DNA of 64,000 nucleotides from Flavobacterium alkalisoli (GCF_008000935.1 NZ_CP042831.1:2232001-2296000); one strand, 5' to 3'; counted from the first letter of the stretch, positions 24,340 to 33,304 are shown. The notes: generated from the letters alone by a model not told the origin. Made by a program: numbers and translations.

Positions 24340-26583
24340 ATGAAATACACTAAAACCGCACTATTTTTATTAGCTTTCTCGCTAAGTGTACACGCACAAA
24401 AAGGGAAAAACGACAAAAAAATTAAACCCCGTGAAGAGTTTGTAACAGAACTTATGGGGAAAATGACCATTGACGAAAAAATAGGTCAGTTGGTTCAGTT
24501 TACTGCCGATGGTACCATTACAGGTCCTAAAAGCGGTAACAACTTTATAGATGAAATTAAAAAAGGTAATGTAGGTTCTATACTTAACGCCACAGGTGTT
24601 GAGTACACAAGAAAACTACAAAAACTTAATATGGATAACTCAAGGCTTAAAATTCCTTTGCTTTTTGGTTATGATGTTATCCACGGATACAGAACAATAT
24701 TCCCTATTACATTAGGGGAGGCTGCCAGCTGGGATTTAAAAGCGGCAGAGCTTTCTGCAAGAATTGCTGCAGAGGAAGCAGCAGCATCCGGTGTACACTG
24801 GACATTTGCTCCAATGGTAGATATATCACGCGACCCAAGATGGGGCCGTGTGTCTGAAGGATCTGGTGAGGATACTTACCTGGGGTCTAAACTGGCTTTT
24901 GCTAGAGTAAAAGGTTTTCAGGGTAACGACTTAATGTCTCTTGAAACGATACTTGCATGTACTAAGCACTTTGCTGCTTATGGTGCTGCCGAAGCAGGCC
25001 GTGACTACAATACTGTAGATATGAGCGAAAGAGTACTTAGAGAAACTTATTTACCTCCGTTTAAGGCTACGGTTGATGCAGGTGTAAGAACTTTTATGAC
25101 ATCGTTTAACGAGATATCAGGAGTGCCTTCTACAGGGAGTAAGTTCCTTGTAAATGGTGTTCTTAAAACCGAGTGGAATTTTGACGGTTTTGTGGTGACC
25201 GATTATACAGGCATTAACGAAATGGTACCTCACGGTTATGCTAAAGACAACCAGCATGCCGGCGAACTTGCACTTACAGCAGGTGTGGACATGGATATGG
25301 TAGGCGGAGTTTACCTTAAAAATCTTAAAAAATCACTTGATGAAGGTAAGGTTACTATGGCTCAGATTGACGATGCATGCCGCAGGATACTGGAAGCAAA
25401 ATATGATTTAGGACTTTTCCACGATCCTTACCGTTATAACGATGAGAAAAGGGAAAAAGCAACCATAACTAAAAAAGAATACCTTGATGCAGCACTAGAT
25501 ATTGCTAACAAATCAATGGTGCTGCTTAAAAATGACAACAATGTACTTCCGCTTAAAAAAGACCAGAAGGTGGCTTTTGTTGGTCCGCTAATAAGCGATG
25601 AATGGAATATTATAGGTTCATGGGCTGCAACAGGAGACCGTTACGGTTTTGCAGTAAGCCTTCAGGAAGGTGTAAACAATCTAATCAAGGATAAAAGTAA
25701 AGTAAGCTTTGAAAAAGGTGTTGAGATTCTTAAGGATGACAGAAGCATGATGGCTAAAGCAATTGAAAGCGCTCGTAATGCCGATGTTATTGTAGCTGTA
25801 ATGGGTGAGTTTGAAAATATGACAGGAGAGGCTGCATCCCGTACCAATATCGATTTACCGGGTATACAGAAGGAGTTCCTTGCTGAGCTGAAAAAACTAA
25901 ACAAACCAATTGTACTTGTATTACTAAACGGAAGGCCGTTAACCCTTACTTGGGAGAATGATAATATGGATGCCATTCTAGAAGCATGGTGGCCTGGTAC
26001 TATGGGTGGAGATGCTATTGCACAAACACTTTATGGTGTGAGCAACCCTAGTGGTAAACTACCTATGACGTTCCCTCGTAATGTAGGTCAGGTACCTCTT
26101 TACTACAATCATAAAAATACAGGAAGGCCATACCTTGGTAAAACCGATCCTGAGCAGAAATACAAATCAAGATATATCGACGTAGACAACAGTCCGTTAT
26201 ATCCGTTTGGTTACGGTTTAAGCTATACTACTTTCAGTTATTCTAATTTAAAACTGTCTTCAGATAAAATCAACTTTACCGATAAGCTGAAAATCAGTGT
26301 TGAAGTTGCTAATACAGGTAACTATGATGGGGAAGAGGTTGTACAGCTTTATATTCAGGATAAAATAGGTACGGTAACGCGCCCGGTAAGGGAACTGAAA
26401 GGCTTTGAGAAGATAGCTCTTAAAAAAGGCGAAAAGAAAACTGTAGAGTTTGAAATCTCGGCAGATGACCTTCGTTTTTACAATATAGATATGGACTTTG
26501 TTGCAGAACCGGGCGATTTTGAAGTATTCGTTGGCGGAAGCTCTGCAACTGAAATGAATAATAAATTTGTGTTAGTTAGGTAA
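24340..26583 (+). CDS. GH3 family beta-glucosidase, locus 1
   Basis: The 747-residue protein has a signal peptide (MKYTKTALFLLAFSLSVHAQ) and a full GH3 layout: an (alpha/beta)8 domain with GYDVIHGYRTIFPI and FAPMVDISRDPRWGR, the catalytic Asp in GFVVTDYTGINEM (about D288), the second domain, and a C-terminal fibronectin-III-like domain. It should trim beta-linked gluco-oligosaccharides from the non-reducing end in the periplasm. An ATG at 24307 adds 11 residues ahead of the signal peptide, so 24340 is preferred. Nucleophile context TDY differs from the more usual SDW, which may reflect linkage preference. Confidence 0.92.
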   Translation: MKYTKTALFLLAFSLSVHAQKGKNDKKIKPREEFVTELMGKMTIDEKIGQLVQFTADGTITGPKSGNNFIDEIKKGNVGSILNATGVEYTRKLQKLNMDNSRLKIPLLFGYDVIHGYRTIFPITLGEAASWDLKAAELSARIAAEEAAASGVHWTFAPMVDISRDPRWGRVSEGSGEDTYLGSKLAFARVKGFQGNDLMSLETILACTKHFAAYGAAEAGRDYNTVDMSERVLRETYLPPFKATVDAGVRTFMTSFNEISGVPSTGSKFLVNGVLKTEWNFDGFVVTDYTGINEMVPHGYAKDNQHAGELALTAGVDMDMVGGVYLKNLKKSLDEGKVTMAQIDDACRRILEAKYDLGLFHDPYRYNDEKREKATITKKEYLDAALDIANKSMVLLKNDNNVLPLKKDQKVAFVGPLISDEWNIIGSWAATGDRYGFAVSLQEGVNNLIKDKSKVSFEKGVEILKDDRSMMAKAIESARNADVIVAVMGEFENMTGEAASRTNIDLPGIQKEFLAELKKLNKPIVLVLLNGRPLTLTWENDNMDAILEAWWPGTMGGDAIAQTLYGVSNPSGKLPMTFPRNVGQVPLYYNHKNTGRPYLGKTDPEQKYKSRYIDVDNSPLYPFGYGLSYTTFSYSNLKLSSDKINFTDKLKISVEVANTGNYDGEEVVQLYIQDKIGTVTRPVRELKGFEKIALKKGEKKTVEFEISADDLRFYNIDMDFVAEPGDFEVFVGGSSATEMNNKFVLVR

Positions 26584-26606
26584 TTTAGAAATTGTTTTTG
26601 CTTAAC

Positions 26607-26634
26607 AAAAGGCTGCCCTAAGTGGCAGCCTTTT
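26607..26634. terminator. Bidirectional terminator
   Basis: AAAAGGCTGCC (26607-26617) and GGCAGCCTTTT pair around a short loop. It separates the GH3 gene (+) from the convergent gasdermin-like gene (-). Confidence 0.85.
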
Positions 26635-26656
26635 AATTGTATTATAGTTACGTTCT

Positions 26657-27358
26657 TTAAAAAAAGTTCCTGTTATCACCTACCAGGTTGAGGTTACTAA
26701 ACTTGCCTCTGTCAAAATCTATCCTGCTGGCTTTAACCGCTATTGGGAAATGCATGTTTGCAGATGAGGTCATTTTAAGCACATTCTGTCCCATTTTAGA
26801 GAAGTCAAGATTGCCCTGCGCTGCGTTGTTAAGCTTAACAAGCAACTCGCTGTCAAGCGTAAAATCGGTTTCAATCTCTACAATAAGGTTTTTGGCAAAA
26901 ATTGCTCCCGTAATTAAAAGGATGTTATTACGGTTGGCATTTTTTAAAAGGATAGGGTTTGGATGAACAAAATCAGCCGAAGACAGGTAATTTATAATGT
27001 TACCAATGGCATACTCTTTTGTGATGGAATTATCATAACTGATAGTTACCTTATATCCCGACTGTATTTTAGCAGATACATTAAAGGCGCCAAGCCCCAT
27101 AGATTTTAGAATATCTTCCAGCAATGTGATGCCTATATTAAAGTTATAGTCATTTTTTGTGCTGGAGTTTACCGTAAGCGCATCGGTAGTTATTTCATTC
27201 AGCTCAACATCGCTTTTAAAAGCATGGTCAATCGATTCATAATACAGTTCAGCTTCATCAAAGTTTCGTTTAATCCAAAGCTGTAAAGGTTTATGGTTTC
27301 TAACAGGGCCTTCAATTAAATCGTAGCCCAAATCGCGTAATGTTTTGGTAAGATTCAT
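26657..27358 (-). CDS. Gasdermin-like protein (candidate bacterial pore-forming protein)
   Basis: The 233-residue protein has no signal peptide. From memory of bacterial gasdermins its features line up in order: a start like LRDLGYDLIEGP followed by KPLQLWIKR; a middle region with TKNDYNFNIGITLLEDILKS then MGLGAFNVSAKIQSGYKVTI; EYAIGNIINYLSSADFVHP; NNILLITGAIFAKNLIVEIE; and a final IAVKASRIDFDRGKFSN strand. That family forms membrane pores after cleavage of a short inhibitory C-terminal tail and often has an N-terminal cysteine for acylation. Here the tail after the last strand is very short and no early Cys exists, so it may be divergent or constitutively active. No protease gene adjoins it. 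A palindrome lies directly upstream. Confidence 0.5.
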   Translation of the reverse strand: MNLTKTLRDLGYDLIEGPVRNHKPLQLWIKRNFDEAELYYESIDHAFKSDVELNEITTDALTVNSSTKNDYNFNIGITLLEDILKSMGLGAFNVSAKIQSGYKVTISYDNSITKEYAIGNIINYLSSADFVHPNPILLKNANRNNILLITGAIFAKNLIVEIETDFTLDSELLVKLNNAAQGNLDFSKMGQNVLKMTSSANMHFPIAVKASRIDFDRGKFSNLNLVGDNRNFF

Positions 27359-27378
27359 AGTTGTTTGGTTTTTATGCT

Positions 27379-27400
27379 TACTGTATGATGATATACAGTA
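27379..27400. promoter_or_regulatory. Palindromic operator candidate upstream of gasdermin-like gene
   Basis: TACTGTAT (27379-27386) and ATACAGTA (27393-27400) are exact inverted 8-bp arms separated by GATGAT, ending 20 bases upstream of the gasdermin-like ATG. The arms resemble an SOS box but the spacing is CTG-N12-CAG rather than CTG-N10-CAG. The regulator is unknown. Confidence 0.55.
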
Positions 27401-27602
27401 GGGTTGGATGCATTTGTAAAATTACATATTGCTTTTAAAAAGCCTTAATGAAAAGTATTTTTTTTAAATAACGCCTCAAAACTGAATAAGGTATTTATAG
27501 CATCACTTTTTTCCTACCGGCTTTTTTAGTGTTAACGAAAACCTTTGAATTTATGAATTCTGCATTTTATATAGTGTTACATGGTATAATTTTAAGGGAC
27601 TG

Positions 27603-27627
27603 GGCAAAAATTAATACAATTTTTGCC
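27603..27627. repeat. Perfect inverted repeat in the 27.4-27.8 kb non-coding stretch
   Basis: GGCAAAAATT and AATTTTTGCC are exact 10-bp arms around a 5-base centre. It could be an operator with two half-sites or a leader hairpin for the GH43-like gene. There is no T-run beyond the arm, so a simple terminator is less likely. Confidence 0.6.
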
Positions 27628-27849
27628 AGATTCATTTAGTATGGTACAACCTCTTATATGTATATTTATGAAATTTTTAACTGACGAAAATTTACGCTGT
27701 TCCTTACAGTTTAATAAGAACAGTTTTAACCGGCTTCCTGCATATCCTTTATCCATAGAAGAGTTTACCGCTTAGTTTTAAGTATCACGGTTGTTCTTCG
27801 GCACCGGGAAAGGAGCAGCCGTTAATTTAATTCCGGTTAATTAGTAAAC

Positions 27850-29610
27850 ATGAAGAAATTAGTAGCATTAGTTAGTACATTATTACTCACGATAGCTGGT
27901 TACAGCCAGCAAACTACTTACTGTAATCCTATAAATGTAGATTACGGATATTGCCCTATTCCTAATTTTGTGCAGCAGGGTAAGCACCGTGCTACTGCCG
28001 ATCCTGTTATTACATTCTTTAAAGGCGAATACTATCTTTTTTCCACAAACCAGTGGGGTTACTGGCACAGTAAAGACATGGTTGACTGGAAATTTATATC
28101 CCGTAAATTTTTAAGGCCCGAACATAAGGTATATGATGAGCTTTGTGCGCCATCGGTTTCTTTTGTTAACGATACCATGCTGGTAGTTGGTTCTACACAC
28201 GGAAAAGAGTTTCCTATATGGATGAGCACAAACCCAGCCATAGACGACTGGAAAGAACTGGTACATAAGTTTGAGGCGGGTGCATGGGATCCGCAGATGT
28301 TTTGGGATAAGGATACCGATGAGGTTTACCTTTACTATGGTTCAAGTAACCTTTACCCTATATATGGCGTAAAGCTTAACAGAAAAACATTCCAGCCGGA
28401 AGGTGAAGTTATACCTCTTATAGCTCTTAATGACGACGAACACGGATGGGAGCGTTTTGGTGAATACAACGACAATACTTTTATGCAGCCGTTTATGGAA
28501 GGTGCTTTTATGACCAAACATAACGGTAAATACTATTTACAATATGGTGCTCCGGGTACGGAGTTTAGTGGATATGCAGACGGGGTATTTGTAAGCGACA
28601 AGCCACTTGGCCCGTTTGAATACCAGTCGTTCAATCCGTTTTCATACAAACCGGGAGGCTTTGCAAGAGGAGCAGGACATGGAGGGACATATCAGGATGT
28701 TAATAACGATTACTGGCATGTTTCAACTATAGTAATTTCTACAAAAAACAATTTTGAAAGACGTATAGGTATCTGGCCTGCAGGGTTTGATAAGGATGGT
28801 GTAATGTACTCTAATACTGCCTATGGCGATTATCCTACCTACTTACCGGCTCAGCATAAAGACCATACAGGCCTTAATTCGTTTACAGGATGGATGCTGC
28901 TTAACTACAACAAGCCTGTACAGGTATCGTCTACCTTAGGAGGTTTTCAGTCTAACTATGCCGTTAATGAGGATATTAAAACATACTGGAGTGCAAAAAC
29001 AGCAAAAAAAGGCGAGTATATCATTACCGATTTAGGGGAGAAAAGCACGATAAATGCAATTCAGATAAATTATGCCGATCAGGATGTGGATATAATGGGT
29101 AAACCACAAACCACTACAGGGCATAAATATATTATCTATGCTTCAAACGATGGTAAAAAATGGAGTATACTTGCAGACAAAAGTAAAAATACCAAAGACG
29201 TACCTCACGATTACATTCAGCTTGAAAAGCCTGCTATGGCAAGATATATCAAGCTGGAGAACATACAAATGCCAACAGGTAAATTTGCCATTAGCGGTTT
29301 AAGGGTTTTTGGTAAAGGCAACGGTGAAAAACCGGGTATGGTTCAAAACTTTGCTCCACTTAGGTCTGCACCAAGAAAAAAGGGGGAGAGGAGAAACGTA
29401 TGGTTTAAATGGCAGCAGGAGCCTAATGCCGACGGTTATGTTATATATTTTGGCAAATCGCCTGATAAAATGTATGGTTCAATTATGGTTTATGGCAAAA
29501 ATGAGTATTACTTTGCAGGCCTGGATAAAACAGACGCATATTATTTTCAGATAGAAGCATTCAATAACAACGGAATTGGTCCACGTACCGAGATCAAAAA
29601 ATCCGAATAA
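27850..29610 (+). CDS. GH43-like five-bladed propeller hydrolase with discoidin and FN3 domains
   Basis: The 586-residue protein has a signal peptide (to about residue 19) and an N-terminal GH43-like propeller. It contains the catalytic base in ATADPVITFFKGEYYLF, the pKa-modulating Asp in GAWDPQMFWD, and the acid in MEGAFMTKHNGKYYLQYG. A discoidin/F5-8C-type carbohydrate-binding domain (about 345-475) and a C-terminal fibronectin-III domain (about 490-586) follow. GH43 relatives are xylosidases, arabinanases and galactosidases; which one applies is unclear. It precedes the sugar transporter by 24 bp and is likely co-transcribed with it. Role in beta-glucan use would be side-chain removal, which is an inference. 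Confidence 0.83.
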   Translation: MKKLVALVSTLLLTIAGYSQQTTYCNPINVDYGYCPIPNFVQQGKHRATADPVITFFKGEYYLFSTNQWGYWHSKDMVDWKFISRKFLRPEHKVYDELCAPSVSFVNDTMLVVGSTHGKEFPIWMSTNPAIDDWKELVHKFEAGAWDPQMFWDKDTDEVYLYYGSSNLYPIYGVKLNRKTFQPEGEVIPLIALNDDEHGWERFGEYNDNTFMQPFMEGAFMTKHNGKYYLQYGAPGTEFSGYADGVFVSDKPLGPFEYQSFNPFSYKPGGFARGAGHGGTYQDVNNDYWHVSTIVISTKNNFERRIGIWPAGFDKDGVMYSNTAYGDYPTYLPAQHKDHTGLNSFTGWMLLNYNKPVQVSSTLGGFQSNYAVNEDIKTYWSAKTAKKGEYIITDLGEKSTINAIQINYADQDVDIMGKPQTTTGHKYIIYASNDGKKWSILADKSKNTKDVPHDYIQLEKPAMARYIKLENIQMPTGKFAISGLRVFGKGNGEKPGMVQNFAPLRSAPRKKGERRNVWFKWQQEPNADGYVIYFGKSPDKMYGSIMVYGKNEYYFAGLDKTDAYYFQIEAFNNNGIGPRTEIKKSE

Positions 29611-29634
29611 CAACTATTAATAATAAGTAAATTT

Positions 29635-31071
29635 ATGAGTTCAACTAATTCACGGACCAATTGGGGTCAGTTTATTCCCTTGGTGTCAGTATTTTTCTTT
29701 TGGGGATTTGTTGCTGCAAGTAACGACATTTTAATTCCTGTATTTAAGGAAGCTTTTGAGCTTTCTCAAAGTCAAAGCCAGCTGGTAGCTGTTGCATTTT
29801 ATGTGGCATATACTATAGGTTCATTAATTTATATAGGGGTTTCCTATTTAATAAAACAGGATATCGTAAACAAATTGGGTTACAAAAATTCCCTTGCAGT
29901 AGGTTTGGTAATATCAGCTTTGGGAACACTATTGTTCTATCCTGCGGCTAACACCGGATCTTTTGCCTTAATGCTGTCAGGTCTGTTTATAGTAGGGCTT
30001 GGATTTTCACTTCAACAAACTGTTGCAAACCCTTTGGCTATTGCTTTAGGTTCGCCTTCAACAGGCTCGCAAAGGCTAACACTTGCGGGTGGTATTAATA
30101 ACTTTGGTACTACAATTGGCCCGCTTATCGTGAGCTTTGCTATTTTTGGTTCGGTTTCATCACCATCTACAGAAGTTAGTGTAGAAAGCGTAAAAGCTCC
30201 TTACCTTATTTTAGGTGCTATTTTCTTATTAGCTGCTATACTTTTAAAGTTCTCATCACTGCCTAATCACCCTTCTACTGAAGAAGATATTATTGAAGAG
30301 ACTTCTTCTACAGGAAAGTCGGCTTTACAATATCCTCAGCTGGTTTTAGGTATGCTGGCTATTTTCCTTTATGTAGGTGTTGAGGTTGCAACCGCAAGTA
30401 ACCTTCCTGCTTACCTTGAAAAAGGAATGGGCTTTAGCACTAAAGATGTAGCTCCTTATGTATCGCTATACTGGGCCAGCCTTATGATAGGCCGTTGGAC
30501 AGGTGCGGTAGAGGTATTTACACAAAATGTAAACACACAAAAGATACTTAAGTTTGTAGCTCCTTATTTAGCCTTTGGTGTATTCTTAGGAGTAAACGCT
30601 ATTGCAGAGCACGATTTACAGCCGTTTTATGTTTATGCGGTTATAATATTAGTTCTTATCCTTGCTGATATTGCGAGTAAAGGTAACCCTGCAAAAATGC
30701 TTTTAATATTCTCTACTCTTGGTATTGTAGCAAGTATAATTGGTATGGCTACTACAGGTATGGTAAGTGTATATGCATTTACAAGTATCGGTTTATTTTG
30801 TAGTACACTTTGGCCTTGTATTTTTGCTCTTGCAATTAACGGTCTTGGTAAACAGACAAACCAGGGTAGTAACTACCTTATCATGATGATTATGGGTGGT
30901 GGTATTGTAAGTTGGATTCAGGGGGTTGTTGCCGATGCAACAACTATACATACAAGTTACATCGTAGGTGTAATATGTTTTGCATACCTTGTGTTCTATG
31001 CATGGAGAGTACAGGGCATCCTTAAAAGTCAGGGTATTTCTTTAGATAAAATAACTGCCGGAGGCCACTAA
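29635..31071 (+). CDS. MFS sugar transporter (FucP/glucose-galactose type)
   Basis: The 478-residue protein has about 12 membrane segments and the FucP-like start FIPLVSVFFFWGFVAASNDI. The central GGINNFGTTIGPLIVSFAIF and WASLMIGRWTGAVEVF segments fit the FHS subfamily. It should import monosaccharides (glucose is most likely here) from periplasm to cytoplasm. It follows the GH43-like gene by 24 bp, completing locus 1: outer-membrane import, periplasmic hydrolysis, inner-membrane uptake. A terminator follows it. The long insertion between helices 6 and 7 and acidic EEDIIEE are ordinary for the family. Confidence 0.88.
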   Translation: MSSTNSRTNWGQFIPLVSVFFFWGFVAASNDILIPVFKEAFELSQSQSQLVAVAFYVAYTIGSLIYIGVSYLIKQDIVNKLGYKNSLAVGLVISALGTLLFYPAANTGSFALMLSGLFIVGLGFSLQQTVANPLAIALGSPSTGSQRLTLAGGINNFGTTIGPLIVSFAIFGSVSSPSTEVSVESVKAPYLILGAIFLLAAILLKFSSLPNHPSTEEDIIEETSSTGKSALQYPQLVLGMLAIFLYVGVEVATASNLPAYLEKGMGFSTKDVAPYVSLYWASLMIGRWTGAVEVFTQNVNTQKILKFVAPYLAFGVFLGVNAIAEHDLQPFYVYAVIILVLILADIASKGNPAKMLLIFSTLGIVASIIGMATTGMVSVYAFTSIGLFCSTLWPCIFALAINGLGKQTNQGSNYLIMMIMGGGIVSWIQGVVADATTIHTSYIVGVICFAYLVFYAWRVQGILKSQGISLDKITAGGH

Positions 31072-31094
31072 AATATAAAGCGTGTGCTTATTTA

Positions 31095-31124
31095 AGCTCT
31101 GCCGTATGGCAGGGCTTTTTTTTT
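31095..31124 (+). terminator. Rho-independent terminator
   Basis: AGCTCTGCC and GGCAGGGCT pair (one G-U) around GTAT and are followed by a long T-run. It ends the transporter transcript. Confidence 0.85.
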
Positions 31125-31167
31125 CATTGCATGTTAACTATCTTTGGTCAACTAAAAAATATACTTT

Positions 31168-31560
31168 ATGAAAAGAATCCTGATTATTGCAGTGCTTGCT
31201 GTTGCTGTAAATGTAGTAGCCTGTAACGATAAAAAAACAGATGGTGTATCAAATGATGCAACTGATGTAACCGAAGTTGATAATACTACGGTTGTAACAC
31301 CGGAACCTTCAGCAAATGCCGAGACCAAAAGTGTTACCGTAAAAGGTATTGTTATAAAGGTTGAGCATGGTAAAGACGGGTATACTGCTCAAATTAAAGA
31401 CGGTGACGGACAGTATTACTTTGTTACTGTTAGCAGGGCTAATCTTGCCGAACCGGGTAATTACAGAGAGGTAAATGTTAATGATGAGGTTACTGCAAGC
31501 GGAGAGCAATGGGAAATGAACGGAGAGGTTCATATCAAAGCAATCAGTATAATTATATAA
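31168..31560 (+). CDS. Small lipoprotein with an OB-fold-like domain
   Basis: The 130-residue protein has a lipoprotein signal (NVVAC) then a Thr/Asp-rich linker and a C-terminal domain of about 65 residues (SVTVKGIVIKVEHGKDGYTA; DEVTASGEQWEMNGEVHIKA) that looks like a small OB-fold strand order. Function is not known. It is a single gene between two terminators, so it has its own promoter. Confidence 0.7.
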   Translation: MKRILIIAVLAVAVNVVACNDKKTDGVSNDATDVTEVDNTTVVTPEPSANAETKSVTVKGIVIKVEHGKDGYTAQIKDGDGQYYFVTVSRANLAEPGNYREVNVNDEVTASGEQWEMNGEVHIKAISIII

Positions 31561-31562
31561 GT

Positions 31563-31591
31563 AAAAGCCCCACTTTAAGTGGGGCTTTTTT
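31563..31591. terminator. Bidirectional terminator
   Basis: AAAAGCCCCACTT and AAGTGGGGCTTTT are exact 13-bp arms with a single-base centre. It serves both the small lipoprotein (+) and creD (-). Confidence 0.9.
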
Positions 31592-31593
31592 AA

Positions 31594-32961
31594 TTAGGCG
31601 TTTGCCGTTTGTGCAGTGCTGTTGTTCCAGTCTATTTTTCGGGAGAAATACATAATTGCCCCCAGTATAAGGAATAAACCAATGCTGCCCACAAGCAATG
31701 CATAATCTTCAAGCTGTATTATTACATAGATAAAGGAGTAAAGTGCGCTGAGTGAAATGGCGATAAACAGCGGGAACTTTGCATTTTTAAGTATGGATAC
31801 AGAATACAGCCCAATCATTACCACTACAGCTACAGCAGCTATTACATACCCCAACATAAAACTGCTGTGCTCTGTAATGGAAATAAGTAAGGTGTAAAAC
31901 ATAATAAGGGCAAGCCCTATCATGCCGTATTGAAAAATATGGATACTTACTTTGCTTATTGTTTGTATAAGGAAGAAAACCAGGAATGTTAAACCGATAA
32001 CCAAAAACCCATATTTGGCAGCCCTTTCTGATTGCTGGTATTCATCTACCGGAATAATAAACCCGGTTTCAAATGTATAATCGCTAAGGTTAGGGAGTGT
32101 ACCAAAGTACTGCTGTGTAAATGGCCTGTTTAGGTAAGATATACTCCATTGAGCAGGAAAGCTTTGCCCTTCTACAGTAGCGGTTTTAGGTAAAAAGTTT
32201 CCTTTAAAGCTTGGTGAATGCCAGTTAGAATTCATTGTGGCTTCAGTTTGTTTCCCTATAGGTACTATACTTATGTTTTCACTACCATGATATTCAATAT
32301 CGAAGTTGAATGGGGTTTTTTCGTCCTTGAATAATTCCCTTATATCCATTGGTGAAGTTTCAAGGTCAGAGGTATTAGAGGATGTGCTTAATTGTGCAGT
32401 TGGTTCAAACGTAAGTGTTCTATCGCCCACTTTTATATGCACACCACCCTGAATACCTTTTATGTTAGTAGTTTTAATTAGTACTGTTGCCTGATCCCAG
32501 TCTATGTTTTGGGCATCAATTTTCTTCGAACTAAAATCAGGAAGGCTGTAGTTTCCTTTAAAGTTTAACTTAGATGTATATACTACAGACTTGTATATGC
32601 TTCTCTTTTTACTGTCGGAATCCACATCTACATCTATATTGCTTTTTAGCTCATCAGGAAAGAAATAAGCATATTCCGTATAAGGAGTACGTTGATAAGT
32701 TACCTGTTTGGTCTTTTCGTTTTCTACCCTTGTTTCATCGTAAATAGTGTAAGGAACTTTGAGTATAGGGCCATAAAACGATACGCTGCCTCCCCATTTC
32801 TGATTAATTTCTTCTACTACTTCTTTCTGTCTTTGTGAGCGCTCAAAAATCAGACTTTTTACAAATTGTAGAGGGATAAGCAATATTAGGGTAAGCAACC
32901 CTACCATTATTATTTTTGCCGTGTTAGACTGAAAGAACCCTTGTTTTTCGTTTGTTTCCAT
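31594..32961 (-). CDS. creD: CreD family inner-membrane protein
   Basis: The 455-residue protein starts with a cytoplasmic segment, a membrane helix (about 16-34, IIMVGLLTLILLIPLQFVKS), a long periplasmic domain (RSQRQKEVVEEINQKWGGSV; MDIRELF), and a C-terminal block of about six helices (FGLVIG-like FLVIGLTFLVFFLIQTISKV; MIGLALIMFYTLLISITEHS). This is CreD, called cell envelope integrity protein; its molecular function is poorly known. It is last in an operon with a winged-helix regulator, DUF1361 and small membrane proteins, as seen in other Flavobacteriia. Confidence 0.9.
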   Translation of the reverse strand: METNEKQGFFQSNTAKIIMVGLLTLILLIPLQFVKSLIFERSQRQKEVVEEINQKWGGSVSFYGPILKVPYTIYDETRVENEKTKQVTYQRTPYTEYAYFFPDELKSNIDVDVDSDSKKRSIYKSVVYTSKLNFKGNYSLPDFSSKKIDAQNIDWDQATVLIKTTNIKGIQGGVHIKVGDRTLTFEPTAQLSTSSNTSDLETSPMDIRELFKDEKTPFNFDIEYHGSENISIVPIGKQTEATMNSNWHSPSFKGNFLPKTATVEGQSFPAQWSISYLNRPFTQQYFGTLPNLSDYTFETGFIIPVDEYQQSERAAKYGFLVIGLTFLVFFLIQTISKVSIHIFQYGMIGLALIMFYTLLISITEHSSFMLGYVIAAVAVVVMIGLYSVSILKNAKFPLFIAISLSALYSFIYVIIQLEDYALLVGSIGLFLILGAIMYFSRKIDWNNSTAQTANA

Positions 32962-32982
32962 AGTGATAATTGTTAGTTATAG

Positions 32983-33303
32983 TTAAAAAAAGTATATGTA
33001 AAGAAATGTAGCTACTGCTATATTGAATGATAGCAAAGCCGTATGTTTCAGTATTGTTTTTCGGTATTGATTGTATAGAATTGAAAAGGTTAAAAAAATG
33101 ATTAAAACGATACCATTTGATATTGCCATTATACAGATGTAATAAGCCGTACCGGTTGTAAGCTCTATATCCAACAGTTCTATATTTATCTGTTGAAAGA
33201 AGCAGAATATATCAAGCAGCAGGGACATTGGTGCCATCACAATTGCAAGAACTACCAGACCTGCCGGCATTTGAAGAAGTATCCTTATATTGCTTGGTAT
33301 CAT
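32983..33303 (-). CDS. Small membrane protein, unknown (creD operon)
   Basis: From the ATG at 33303 the product is 106 residues with three to four membrane segments. An upstream ATG at 33327 overlaps the previous gene, but 33303 gives a length equal to its two neighbours (107 and 105) and starts right after the upstream stop. The C-terminal SFNIAVATFLYIYFF resembles the ends of the 33305 and 33633 products, so the three are likely tandem paralogues. Role unknown. Confidence 0.65.
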   Translation of the reverse strand: MIPSNIRILLQMPAGLVVLAIVMAPMSLLLDIFCFFQQINIELLDIELTTGTAYYICIMAISNGIVLIIFLTFSILYNQYRKTILKHTALLSFNIAVATFLYIYFF

Positions 33304-33304
33304 T

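Larger units (their letters stand above)
27359..27849. other. Non-coding stretch between gasdermin-like and GH43-like genes
   Basis: No coding region was found. It holds the 27379-27400 palindrome before the gasdermin-like gene, the 27603-27627 hairpin, and a long-range complementary pair TTAACCGG (27726-27733) with CCGGTTAA (27833-27840) close to the GH43-like start. A weak TATATTTA box lies near 27659. Together these suggest a structured leader for the + strand gene. Confidence 0.5.

Noticed and set aside
27379..27400. Classical LexA box
   Set aside because: Spacing CTG-N12-CAG differs from the CTG-N10-CAG box, and lexA in this phylum is variable; kept only as an unknown operator.
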